From Pseudarthrobacter sp. NamE5 (GTDB taxonomy: Bacteria > Actinomycetota > Actinomycetes > Actinomycetales > Micrococcaceae), in contig NZ_VAHO01000005.1 of the NCBI RefSeq assembly GCF_005796225.1, positions 62,001-126,000 on the forward strand: a DNA stretch of 64,000 nt, in the 5' to 3' direction. Position numbers and translations under genes: made by a program. This document shows, one piece after another, positions 1 to 7,786 of this stretch. Positions within the stretch are counted from its first letter, which is position 1, and each line of letters begins with the position of its first letter. Below the pieces are notes generated by a model. It did not search any database and was not told the DNA's origin. It was given only the letters and a program-made list of their open reading frames with translations.

Positions 1-590
1 ACCGCCACGAGCTTCGCCTCGGCGAGGGCCGGGATGAGGGCGTACTCGCTCTCGTTGACGATCACCAGGTCGCACCTCTCCAGCAGCTTCGCCGGCAGGT
101 CCATGGCCGGCGCGGCGTTCAGCACAAAGAAGCCCTGCGCCTTCCGCGAAGCCTGGAGCACCACGTCCAGGCCGACCTCCAGCTGGCACAGCACCGTCTC
201 CTCGGGGCCGAACTCCACCCCGTCCAGCGACAGGTGCGAGTTGGCCCCCGGACACACCACGATCTGGTTCTCGCCGTCGCGGTCCACCACGATCAGCGCC
301 GTCCCGGTCGGCTGGGGAAGGACGGCCACGTCGGACGTATCCACACCGGCAGCAGCCAGAGCATCGAGCATCCGCTGCCCGGACGCGTCGTTCCCGACGG
401 CCCCGACCATCCGGGCGCTGCCCCCCAGGCGTGCCGCGGCCGCGGCCTGGTTGGCGCCCTTGCCGCCGGGCTGTTCGGACAGGACGGCGCCGCCGATGGT
501 TTCGCCCGCCGTCGGAAGCCGTTCGGCGGTGGCGATCAGGTCCAGGTTGATGCTGCCGACCACAGTGACAGCAGGACGTGTTGTGTTCAT
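1..590 (-). CDS. rbsK: Ribokinase, PfkB family (C-terminus beyond window)
   Basis: Phosphorylates D-ribose to ribose-5-phosphate in the cytoplasm. Reading leftward from ATG at 588-590 gives about 196 residues before the window edge. It opens with VVGSINLDL, typical of the PfkB fold, and carries PGGKGANQA at about residues 41-49, the first PfkB signature. The ATP-site signature would lie off the edge. It is divergent from a transporter and a nucleoside hydrolase, matching the Corynebacterium uridine set (ribokinase, UriT, UriH): the hydrolase releases ribose and this enzyme traps it. The family is certain; preference for ribose rather than a related sugar is inferred from context. Confidence 0.9.
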   Translation of the reverse strand, partial: MNTTRPAVTVVGSINLDLIATAERLPTAGETIGGAVLSEQPGGKGANQAAAAARLGGSARMVGAVGNDASGQRMLDALAAAGVDTSDVAVLPQPTGTALIVVDRDGENQIVVCPGANSHLSLDGVEFGPEETVLCQLEVGLDVVLQASRKAQGFFVLNAAPAMDLPAKLLERCDLVIVNESEYALIPALAEAKLVA

Positions 591-676
591 GGGAAAACTC
601 TCTCAGGGGGGAGGGCCGGAAGCGGCCGGGCTTTCGAAAAAGTGTAGCGCAAGGTTGTACTTGTGAGTCATACATG

Positions 677-689
677 GTTGTATAACAAC
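677..689. promoter_or_regulatory. Candidate GntR/FadR-type operator in the rbsK-transporter divergent region
   Basis: GTTGTATAACAAC is an inverted repeat with 5-bp arms and a 3-bp spacer. Its core TTGTATAACAA fits the FadR-subfamily pattern TNGTNNNACNA. A second GGTTGTA half-site lies near 653. It sits between the ribokinase start and the transporter start, so one regulator could control both directions. The regulator gene is not identified in this window. In Corynebacterium the equivalent genes are controlled by a LacI-type protein, so this would be a different arrangement. Confidence 0.45.
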
Positions 690-738
690 TCGACGCCACG
701 AAAGATGATCCCCTTCTGCTCGAACAAAGGAGTTTGAT

Positions 739-2184
739 GTGAACACCCCGACCCCCGCCGCAGCCGCGCCTCCCGCGCAAGGAGGCGCCGCCGTCGTACT
801 TCCCGACGGCGACGCGGCCAAGCTCTCCGGCCGCCGCGCCGCCCTGCTGATCTCCACCCTGCTGCTGGGCGTGCTGTCCTTCCAGCTGAACGCCAGCATG
901 GTCACCCCCGCGCTGCCGCAGATCGCCGCCAGTTTCGGCGAAAGCGCGGACAGCGCCGCCCCCGTCCAGTCCATGTTCTTCCTGGCCGGCGCCATCGCCG
1001 GGCCCGTGATCGGCCGGTGGAGCGACTTCATCGGCCGCCGCGCCGCGCTGCTGCTGGTCCTGGGCATCATGGGCGCCGGCACCATCCTCTGCATCGCCGC
1101 GCCCACCCTGCCGCTGCTGGTCACCGGCCGGTTCCTGCAGGGCGTCTCCAGCGCCGTGTTCGCGCTCGCCTACATCGTGCTCAGCGAGAACCTGCAGGCC
1201 AAGGTCTTCGGCACCTCCGTGGGCATCATCGCCGCCATCAACGGGGGAGTGGGCGGCGTGGACGGCTACGTGGGCGGGCTCATGGCCGAGACCCTCGGCT
1301 TCCGGTCCATCTTCGTCGTCGTGCTCGTCCTCACCGCCATCGCCGCTGTGTGCATTTTCCGCCTGGTACCCGCCGGACGGCCTGTAGGGGTGCGGGGCGC
1401 CATGGACTGGTGGGGCGCCGGCTCCCTGTCGTTGTTCCTGGTGTTCCTGACGTACTTCGTGACCGACGGGTCGGCCGCCGGCTGGACGTCGCCCACCGCC
1501 CTGGCCCTGCTGGCCGGCACCGTTTTGTCCTTTGCGGGATTCTGGTTCATCGAGAAGCGCCGCAGCCACCCGCTCATCGCCGTGCACCACCTGCGCTCCC
1601 GCCAGGTGTGGCCGGTCATCGCCACCACCGTCCTCACCCTCGCCGGCATCTTCGCGGTCATCAACTTCACCGTGGTGCTGCTGAGCCAGGATAACGACGG
1701 CGGCTTCGGGCTTTCCGCCTCCATCTCCGCTTTGCTGTTCCTCACCCCCGCCGCGCTGATTGGCGTCTTCGCCGCACCGTTGGCGGGGTGGCTGGCGGAT
1801 AGGCGGGGCTGGGTGCGCACGTTGCGTTTGGGGACTTCGCTGAGCCTGGTGTGTGCCGTGGTCGCGGCGCTGTTTTCTTCCAGCCCTGCGGCGGTGTTTG
1901 TTGCCGTTGCCTGCCTGGGGATCTTCTACAACGGCTTCTTCCTGACCGCCATCAACGGGCTCTCGGTGCTGTTGTCGCCGAAGGAGGCCCCGGCTTCCTT
2001 GCCTGGCATCAACGGTGCGTCGTTCGGGATCGGGGCGAGCCTCGGCGTCGTGCTCGTGGCCCCGTTCGCCGCCTTCAGTACTTCGGCAGGCTACGCCACC
2101 GCCCTCTGGATCTCGGTGGGCATCACCGCCGCCGCGTTCATCGTCAGCCTCTTCGTCGCCGCCCCCAAGGGCGAGACGGTCTAA
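739..2184 (+). CDS. uriT: MFS transporter, probable uridine/nucleoside permease
   Basis: A 481-residue major facilitator protein with a hydrophilic N-tail of about 35 residues, then about 12-14 hydrophobic segments. The loop GRWSDFIGRRAALL (about residues 91-104) is the MFS motif A between helices 2 and 3, and GWLADRRGW repeats it in the second half. The GTG start at 739 follows AAAGGA at 726-731 by about 7 nt. The gene is followed after 29 nt by a nucleoside hydrolase and diverges from ribokinase. That arrangement points to proton-coupled uptake of uridine or another ribonucleoside, as for UriT of Corynebacterium. The substrate is inferred from neighbours, not from sequence. Confidence 0.8.
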   Translation: MNTPTPAAAAPPAQGGAAVVLPDGDAAKLSGRRAALLISTLLLGVLSFQLNASMVTPALPQIAASFGESADSAAPVQSMFFLAGAIAGPVIGRWSDFIGRRAALLLVLGIMGAGTILCIAAPTLPLLVTGRFLQGVSSAVFALAYIVLSENLQAKVFGTSVGIIAAINGGVGGVDGYVGGLMAETLGFRSIFVVVLVLTAIAAVCIFRLVPAGRPVGVRGAMDWWGAGSLSLFLVFLTYFVTDGSAAGWTSPTALALLAGTVLSFAGFWFIEKRRSHPLIAVHHLRSRQVWPVIATTVLTLAGIFAVINFTVVLLSQDNDGGFGLSASISALLFLTPAALIGVFAAPLAGWLADRRGWVRTLRLGTSLSLVCAVVAALFSSSPAAVFVAVACLGIFYNGFFLTAINGLSVLLSPKEAPASLPGINGASFGIGASLGVVLVAPFAAFSTSAGYATALWISVGITAAAFIVSLFVAAPKGETV

Positions 2185-2213
2185 CCCCGCTATTTGTTTC
2201 AAAGGAATTTATT

Positions 2214-3209
2214 GTGACTGCCCCCGTCTACCTGGACTGCGACACCGGCATCGACGACGCCCTCGCCCTGGCCTACCTGCTCGCCTCACCTCTTGCTTCC
2301 GTGGTGGGGATCGGGACGGTGAGCGGGAACGTGAGTGCTGCCGTTGGTGCCCGGAATACCCTTGACCTGCTGTCGTTGGCCGGGGCTGCTTCCGTGCCCG
2401 TGGCTGTTGGTGCGCACGATCCGCTTGTTGGTTCTTTTGGCGGAGGGTCGCCATGGGTGCACGGGGAGAACGGTGTTGGGGAGGTTTCGCTGGAGCCTTC
2501 TGCTGCTTCTGTTGTTGCCGAGTCAGCGGCGGAGATGCTGGTGCGGCTGGCACGTTTGTACCCTGGTTCCTTGCGGGTGGTGGCGATCGGTCCTTTGACG
2601 AATGTTGCTGAGGCGGTGCGGCTGGAGCCTGCGCTGCCGTCCCTGGTGGAGTCGGTGACCGTGATGGGCGGGGCCGCGCTGGCGCCCGGGAACATCACGC
2701 CCGTGGCTGAGGCGAACATCTGGCACGACCCTGAGGCCGCCGCTCTGGTGCTGGCCGCCGACTGGGACGTGACGCTGGTGCCGCTTGACGTGACCATGGC
2801 GTCTGTTCTGGAGGAGTCGCACCGGCAGGTGCTGCTGGCTTCTGCCGGGGCGGTGCCGAGGGCGCTGGGGGAGATGCTCGGTTACTACTTCCGGTTCTAC
2901 GAGGGGATCTACGGCCGGCCCTGCTCCGCCATGCACGATCCGCTGGCGGCGGCGCTCGCTGTCGGTGCTGTTAAGCCTGCGCTGGCACCCGTGGTGCGCG
3001 CCGCCGTCGACACCTCTGACGGGCCAAGCCGTGGGCAAACCGTGTGCGACATGCGCGGGCTGTACGCGGGGTACCCGGAGGTGAAGGGCGCGCGGTGCCG
3101 CGTGGTGCTCTCGCTGGAGGAGGACTTCGCTCCGCACCTGGTGGAGACGCTCCTGGGTCACTTCAAAACCACGACGGCGGCGCTCGCCTCTGCAGGGTCA
3201 GCCGCCTGA
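2214..3209 (+). CDS. uriH: Inosine/uridine-preferring nucleoside hydrolase
   Basis: Hydrolyses ribonucleosides to free base plus ribose in the cytoplasm. The 331-residue protein begins at GTG 2214, 5 nt after AAAGGAA. Residues 8-15 read DCDTGIDD, the calcium-binding aspartate cluster of the IUNH fold, and MHDP near residues 240-243 supplies the other conserved His/Asp. It is co-directional with the transporter upstream, and ribokinase lies just beyond, so import, cleavage and ribose phosphorylation form one route. The stretch 2290-2640 uses many T-ending codons compared with the rest of the gene. A decayed relative lies near 40.0-40.4 kb. Confidence 0.9.
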   Translation: MTAPVYLDCDTGIDDALALAYLLASPLASVVGIGTVSGNVSAAVGARNTLDLLSLAGAASVPVAVGAHDPLVGSFGGGSPWVHGENGVGEVSLEPSAASVVAESAAEMLVRLARLYPGSLRVVAIGPLTNVAEAVRLEPALPSLVESVTVMGGAALAPGNITPVAEANIWHDPEAAALVLAADWDVTLVPLDVTMASVLEESHRQVLLASAGAVPRALGEMLGYYFRFYEGIYGRPCSAMHDPLAAALAVGAVKPALAPVVRAAVDTSDGPSRGQTVCDMRGLYAGYPEVKGARCRVVLSLEEDFAPHLVETLLGHFKTTTAALASAGSAA

Positions 3210-3237
3210 CAGCAGCCCCACCACTCGGAGTTTTTGT

Positions 3238-3280
3238 CCAGGTATGCAGGCTTTGGCACGATTCAAGCCTGCATATCTGG
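3238..3280 (+). terminator. Long inverted repeat after the nucleoside hydrolase gene
   Basis: TATGCAGGCTT (3243-3253) pairs with AAGCCTGCATA (3265-3275) across 11 nt. Four further outer pairs (CCAG with CTGG) make a stem of about 16 bp with one G-T step. It lies just past the hydrolase stop and probably ends its transcript. No clear T-run follows, so it could instead be a processing site or an operator. Confidence 0.5.
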
Positions 3281-3308
3281 AGGAGCATTTCTGTCGCGTC
3301 AACAGAAA

Positions 3309-3342
3309 GACCCTATGCCCGGACTTTTCCGGGCATAGGGTC
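3309..3342. terminator. Bidirectional hairpin terminator between convergent genes
   Basis: A perfect 15-bp stem (3309-3323 with 3328-3342) has the loop CTTT. It sits between the converging nucleoside hydrolase and DUF4190 genes. Leftward it is followed by TCTTTCTGTT, a moderate T-rich tail, which suits termination of the leftward gene. Confidence 0.8.
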
Positions 3343-3356
3343 CTCTTGTGGTGTGG

Positions 3357-3635
3357 TCAGCCTTGGTAGGCGGCAGCCGTGGCGAACATGATGATGATCA
3401 GGATGACGGCCAGTGCCATCGACACGTAGCCGATGACCAGCGCGGCAATGGCCAAGCCACGGCCACCCTCGCCGGTGGTCTTGATCTGGTTCAACGCGAT
3501 GTGCCCCAGGATGACGCCGAGCAGGCTGATGAAAAAGGAGGAGACCAGCGCGATGATCGCCAGGGTGTTGGTCTTGGCCGGCGTGTTGGGCTGCTGGTAG
3601 CCCTGGTACTGCGGCTGGTACTGAGGTGTGCTCAT
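3357..3635 (-). CDS. DUF4190-type small membrane protein
   Basis: A 92-residue protein with a Gln/Tyr/Pro-rich cytoplasmic head (about residues 4-20) and two hydrophobic segments at about 25-47 and 60-85. Between them is a conserved GHIALNQI stretch, which is the DUF4190 signature. No biochemical role is established for the family. It stands alone, convergent with the uridine genes and closed by the hairpin at 3309-3342. Confidence 0.75.
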   Translation of the reverse strand: MSTPQYQPQYQGYQQPNTPAKTNTLAIIALVSSFFISLLGVILGHIALNQIKTTGEGGRGLAIAALVIGYVSMALAVILIIIMFATAAAYQG

Positions 3636-3948
3636 AAGTGATGCCTTTCAAATCCGAATGATGGGTCCCCCGGCCCGCACATTGCGGAACGGCAATCACA
3701 AAGTACCAACATTCGACAGAAAAACGGCGACCTGTTGCGTCACTAATGGGTGGCCCGGACGGGCCTGGCGCACGCGGAGAGGAAAATCAGGGCGGGCACA
3801 GGGCCAAAAGTGTCGCATTTTGGTCCAACCGCACCGCCCATCATCCCGGTGGCAGCCTGCTGGGTGACGCTGTTGGCGTAGTCGTTGCTCCTGTCGCGGT
3901 GCGGCACAACATTTCTTCCGCTTCCCCCGGCGGAGTAGAGTCTTCCGT
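3636..3948. other. Gene-free stretch upstream of the TPP riboswitch
   Basis: No convincing gene is seen here; the short open frames lack ribosome sites and recognisable products. The only structure noted is CCAAAA (3804-3809) facing TTTTGG (3818-3823) across 8 nt. It is a possible operator or weak hairpin in the region that must hold the promoter of the riboswitch transcript. Confidence 0.5.
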
Positions 3949-4033
3949 TAGTGACACGGGGTGCCCCGCTCAAGGGGCTGAGATAACACCCGTTGAACCT
4001 GATCTAGTTAGTACTAGCGAAGGGATGTCGCGG
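3949..4033 (+). promoter_or_regulatory. TPP (thiamin pyrophosphate) riboswitch aptamer
   Basis: The conserved THI-box elements are all present in order. They are GGGGTGCCC near 3958-3966, CTGAGATAACACCC at 3978-3991, GAACCTGATC at 3995-4004, and AGCGAAGGGATGT at 4016-4028. Outer GACA (3953-3956) can pair with TGTC (4026-4029) as the P1 helix. It lies about 105 nt upstream of the SDR start on the same strand. No strong terminator is seen between, so control is probably at translation or through a structure I cannot resolve. By known TPP-riboswitch behaviour, expression should fall when TPP is abundant. Confidence 0.95.
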
Positions 4034-4138
4034 ATGACTATTCGCCTGACGCCTCACCATGCCTTGGGCTGCCTGTGCCCGGGCCGTGCTGGAACCCGCT
4101 AGTGCTCTCTTCCTCCCACGAATAGAAAGCGGGAAACC

Positions 4139-4903
4139 GTGCACATTTCAGAACAGCTCGTCCTCGTCACCGGCGGCGGACGCGGCCTCGGCCACAGCAT
4201 CGTCCAGGCCTTTGCCGAACAGGGTGCCCGGGTTGTCATCAACTACCGGAACAGTGCCGAGGAGAGTGAAGCCCTGGCAGCAAAGTACGGCCCCGGCCAG
4301 GCTGTGGCCCTGCAGGCGGACGTGACCGACGCCGACCAGGTGGCCGCCATGCTCACCCAAGCCCAGAAGCATTTCGGCAGCCCCGTGACCACCGTGGTCA
4401 ACAACGCCTTGGCGGACTTTTCCTTCAACGGTGACGCCCGCTCTAGCGCGGCCGGCATCACCTGGCCGGAATTCGAAGCCCAGTTTTCCGGCAGCGTCCG
4501 CGGCGCGCTCAACACCACCCAGCAGGCACTGCCGGGCATGCTGGAGACCGGGTTCGGCCGGATCATCAACATCGGCACCAACCTGTTCCAGAACCCGGTG
4601 GTTCCCTACCACGACTACACAGCAGCGAAGGCAGCGCTGCTGGCCCTGACCCGGACCATGGCCGCGGACCTGGGCCAGCACAACGTCTCGGTGAACATGG
4701 TCTCAGGCGGGCTGCTCCGCACCACCGACGCCAGCGCCGCCACGCCGGAGGAGGTTTTTGACTACATCGCCGCCGCCACGCCCCTGCGCCGGGTAACAAC
4801 TCCGTCCAGCTTTGCTGACGCCATCCTCTTCTTCGCCTCCCCGTGGGCCCGTTCCGTCACCGGCCAGAATCTTGTGGTCGACGGCGGCCTGGTCATGAAC
4901 TGA
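4139..4903 (+). CDS. SDR-family oxidoreductase under the TPP riboswitch
   Basis: A 254-residue short-chain dehydrogenase starting at GTG 4139. TGGGRGLG at residues 11-18 is the dinucleotide-binding glycine motif, VVNNA at 86-90 is the NNAG-like motif, and Tyr160/Lys164 (YTAAK) are the catalytic pair. The position usually held by the catalytic serine, 13 residues before the tyrosine, is Thr147 within NIGTN. This is a deviation that may alter but need not abolish activity. It resembles 3-oxoacyl-ACP reductase-like SDRs, but the substrate is unknown. It is the first gene after the TPP riboswitch, and the flavin monooxygenase follows after 14 nt. Confidence 0.85.
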   Translation: MHISEQLVLVTGGGRGLGHSIVQAFAEQGARVVINYRNSAEESEALAAKYGPGQAVALQADVTDADQVAAMLTQAQKHFGSPVTTVVNNALADFSFNGDARSSAAGITWPEFEAQFSGSVRGALNTTQQALPGMLETGFGRIINIGTNLFQNPVVPYHDYTAAKAALLALTRTMAADLGQHNVSVNMVSGGLLRTTDASAATPEEVFDYIAAATPLRRVTTPSSFADAILFFASPWARSVTGQNLVVDGGLVMN

Positions 4904-4917
4904 CGGAAGGGTAGGCC

Positions 4918-6258
4918 ATGCAGGACACGGACGGGACCCAGCGCCAACTCCATTTCAACGCCTTCCTCTTTGGCTGCGGCCACCACGGAGCCGCCTGGCG
5001 CCGGCCGGACTCGCAGGTGGAGCAGCTTGGCGATATTGCCTACTATGAGCAACTGGCGCAAAGCGCCGAACGCGGGCTCTTCGATGCGGTGTTTTTTGCC
5101 GACGGCCACAGCGTGGGCAGTCCGGAGCAGGGACCGAGGTGGTTCCTGGAACCCCTGACCGCCCTGGCCGCGATGGCGCGTGCCACCAGCAGGATCGGGC
5201 TGGTCAGCACCGTATCCACCACCTTCTACACGCCCTTCCACGCCGCCAGGATGCTGGCATCCCTTGACCACATCAGCGGCGGCCGGGTGGGCTGGAACGT
5301 GGTGACGTCCATGTTCGACGCCGAAGCCCGCAACCACGGCATGGAAGCGATGCCCGGCCACGGGGAACGGTATGCGCGGGCTACCGAGTTCATCGAGGTA
5401 GCCGGGCGGCTCTGGGACTCCTGGACTGACGATGCGCTGGTGATGGACCGCGCCGGCCTTTACGCGGATCCGGACACGTTGCAGCCGTTGCACCACGCCG
5501 GTGATCATTTCCGGGTGGAGGGCCCGCTGACCGTACCCCGGCCGCCCCAGGGCCGGCCGGTGTTGTTCCAGGCAGGCGCCTCCGAACAGGGACGCGATCT
5601 GGCGGCCCGGTACGCCGAGGGGATTTATGCTGTGGCCTATGACCTGCCCTCCGCCCAGGACTACTACGCCGACATGAAAAGGCGGATCACATCGGCCGGG
5701 CGGAACCCGGGCAAGGTCGCCATCATGCCGGGCCTGGTCACCTACGTTGGTACTACCGAGGCGGAGGCCCGCCGCAGGCAGGCCGAGGTGGACGCGCTGC
5801 TCCCGGCCGCGCACTCGCTGGCGCAGCTTGGCACCTTTATTGGCCAGGACTGCAGCGGGTGGGAGCTGGATGCCCCTGTTCCGGCCCTGCCGCCGGCGAT
5901 CGAGTTCACCGGCCCGCAGGGACGCTACACCACGATCCTGCGGATCATCGAAGCGGAAAAGCCCACGGTGCGGCAACTGCTGGGCCGGCTGGCCGCGGGC
6001 GGAGGCCACTGCACCATGGTGGGAACTCCGGAGCAGATCGCCGACCAGATTGAGCTGTGGTTTTCTTCAAATGCCGCCGACGGCTTCAACCTGATGCCGC
6101 CGCTGCTGCCGGACTCCCTGGAGGAGTTCGTTGACCGCGTGATCCCTGTACTGCAGCGCCGAGGTCTCTTCCGCAGCCGCTACACCGCGGAAACCCTGCG
6201 CGGACATCTGGGACTCGAACGCCCGGCTGCACACCGGCAGCAGCGGGAATCGAGCTGA
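4918..6258 (+). CDS. NtaA/SnaA/DszA-like FMN-dependent monooxygenase (LLM superfamily)
   Basis: A 446-residue two-component flavin monooxygenase of the nitrilotriacetate/alkanesulfonate-like branch. The N-terminus FNAFLFGCGHHGAAW, the GLFDAVFFAD strand and the block ISGGRVGWNVVTS are typical of this branch. Such enzymes oxidise small organic substrates using FMNH2 supplied by a separate reductase, and none is seen nearby. The ATG at 4918 follows GGAAGGG and starts 14 nt after the SDR, so the two are one transcript below the TPP riboswitch. The substrate is unknown; thiamin-related or other heterocycles are a reasonable guess from the riboswitch only. Confidence 0.88.
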   Translation: MQDTDGTQRQLHFNAFLFGCGHHGAAWRRPDSQVEQLGDIAYYEQLAQSAERGLFDAVFFADGHSVGSPEQGPRWFLEPLTALAAMARATSRIGLVSTVSTTFYTPFHAARMLASLDHISGGRVGWNVVTSMFDAEARNHGMEAMPGHGERYARATEFIEVAGRLWDSWTDDALVMDRAGLYADPDTLQPLHHAGDHFRVEGPLTVPRPPQGRPVLFQAGASEQGRDLAARYAEGIYAVAYDLPSAQDYYADMKRRITSAGRNPGKVAIMPGLVTYVGTTEAEARRRQAEVDALLPAAHSLAQLGTFIGQDCSGWELDAPVPALPPAIEFTGPQGRYTTILRIIEAEKPTVRQLLGRLAAGGGHCTMVGTPEQIADQIELWFSSNAADGFNLMPPLLPDSLEEFVDRVIPVLQRRGLFRSRYTAETLRGHLGLERPAAHRQQRESS

Positions 6259-6387
6259 GCCACTCTTCCCGCGGTTCGAAAAATGCTCACAGTCTGCGAA
6301 CAGCGCCGCGAAAGCCACCCCGCAGTGTCCGGGCTGCAGTCTGAAACCGATTCGACCCAAGTCACTAGCCGGTGTAAAGGTGGACGG

Positions 6388-7125
6388 GTGAATGCCGACA
6401 TCAACTTCTATTTTGATCCGGTCTGCCCCTTTGCCTGGATGACCAGCAAGTGGGTGCGCATGGTGCAGGCGCAGCGCGGATACAGCGTCGACTGGCGGTT
6501 CATCTCGTTGCGGCTCATCAACGCCAACGTTGACTATGACGCCCATTTCCCGCCTGAGTACGAGGCCGGGCACACGGCCGGCCTCCGGCTCCTGCGGGTG
6601 GCGGCCCAGGCACGGGCGGAGCATGGCCGCGAGTCGATCGCCCGTTTGTATGAGGCGTTCGGGACGCACATCTTCGAAGTTGCCCCCGACACGGTAAACC
6701 AGCTCACCGAAGGTGAGGTGCGTGAGCAGCGCGGGACGCGCGAGTTCGTTGAGCCGATCCTCGCCGAGGCCGGCTTGCCTCTGTCGCTGGCGGGAGCCTT
6801 AAACGACGAGTCCTGGGACCAGGAGATCCGGCAGGAGACAGATGAGGCGCTGGCGCTGACGGGTAAGGATGTCGGCACGCCCATCATCCATTTTGAGCCG
6901 CCAACTGGCGTGGCCTTCTTCGGGCCGGTGATCAGCCGGCTGCCGGACGAAGAGTCGGCCGCCGAGCTGTGGGACCATGTCGTCGGGCTGGCACGCTTCC
7001 CCGGTTTCGCCGAACTCAAGCGAAGCGTGCGTGAGCAGCCGCAGCTACCCGCCTTCGGAGTCTCCGCCGGTACGGTCGGCACGCAGGAGGACTGGCACGG
7101 CGGCAGCCGGCGGCAGAAGAAGTGA
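6388..7125 (+). CDS. DsbA-like thioredoxin-fold protein, Rv2466c (mycothiol-dependent) type
   Basis: A 245-residue protein from GTG 6388, with AAAGG at 6376-6380. The N-terminal FYFDPVCPFAW matches the mycothiol-dependent reductase family around Mycobacterium Rv2466c. The active site keeps only the first cysteine: Cys13-Pro-Phe-Ala instead of CPWC, so it cannot form the usual internal disulfide. Near the C-terminus, GTPIIHFEPP provides the cis-proline region. It follows the monooxygenase by 129 nt, so it may have its own promoter, and the SRPBCC gene follows closely. A reductase or isomerase role on small molecules is likely; the substrate is unknown. Confidence 0.8.
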   Translation: MNADINFYFDPVCPFAWMTSKWVRMVQAQRGYSVDWRFISLRLINANVDYDAHFPPEYEAGHTAGLRLLRVAAQARAEHGRESIARLYEAFGTHIFEVAPDTVNQLTEGEVREQRGTREFVEPILAEAGLPLSLAGALNDESWDQEIRQETDEALALTGKDVGTPIIHFEPPTGVAFFGPVISRLPDEESAAELWDHVVGLARFPGFAELKRSVREQPQLPAFGVSAGTVGTQEDWHGGSRRQKK

Positions 7126-7145
7126 CTTTCAGTGAGGATGGACCC

Positions 7146-7646
7146 ATGAACCAGAGCAGCACTCGCCAGTACCAGGAGTCCGTTACGGTCCAGGCACCGG
7201 TTGAGACGGTCTACGACTTGGTTTCCGACATCACCCGGACCGGCGAGTGGAGCCCGGTCTGTACATCATGCTGGTGGGACGATGAGAACAGCGCCGGCCA
7301 CATCGGAGCCTGGTTCACGGGGCGCAACGAACTGCCCCACAGGACCTGGGAGACGCGGTCGCAGGTGGTGGCAGCGGAGCGCGGCCGCGAGTTCGCCTGG
7401 GTGGTGGGCGGCAAGTTCGTCCGCTGGAGCTTCAGCATGGCTCCGGCTGATGCAGGGACGACGCTGACCGAGTCGTGGGAATTCCTACCGGACGGGATAG
7501 CCATGTTCGAGGAAAAGTTCGGTGACAAGGCCCCCGAGCAGATCGCTGACCGCACCCGGCAGGCGCTCCACGGCATCCCGGTAACGCTCGCCGCGATCAA
7601 GCAGATCGCCGAGTCTATCGCTGCAGATCAGGAGGTCCGGTCCTAG
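7146..7646 (+). CDS. SRPBCC-family (START-like) protein
   Basis: A 166-residue protein with the helix-grip pattern of polyketide cyclase/dehydrase-like SRPBCC proteins. It opens with YQESVTVQAPVETVYDLV, then carries Trp-rich strands (TGEWSPVC, WSFSMAP) and TLTESWEF. These proteins bind hydrophobic ligands in a cavity; no catalytic residue can be assigned. ATG 7146 follows AGGA and is preferred over an upstream GTG at 7122 that overlaps the previous stop. It is closely spaced with the DsbA-like gene, so the two are probably co-transcribed. Confidence 0.8.
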   Translation: MNQSSTRQYQESVTVQAPVETVYDLVSDITRTGEWSPVCTSCWWDDENSAGHIGAWFTGRNELPHRTWETRSQVVAAERGREFAWVVGGKFVRWSFSMAPADAGTTLTESWEFLPDGIAMFEEKFGDKAPEQIADRTRQALHGIPVTLAAIKQIAESIAADQEVRS

Positions 7647-7786
7647 GACTGGAATCTGCACGAGGTCGAGGGGCAGTTAAGCACCCCGAGGCTTGGCTGC
7701 TGCCGCAGCCGGGCCTTCAGTCACGTGTTCCGGCGAACGCAGCGGAAGCGCGCTTCGGGTCGAGACCGTGCTGATACATTCGGTCC

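Noticed and set aside
1851..2213. Upstream in-frame extension of the nucleoside hydrolase into the transporter gene
   Set aside because: The extension lies wholly in another frame of the transporter; GTG 2214 has a good ribosome site and the IUNH fold begins right after it.
3743..3973. Possible 76-codon gene on the minus strand
   Set aside because: No ribosome site or recognisable sequence, and it overlaps the TPP aptamer.
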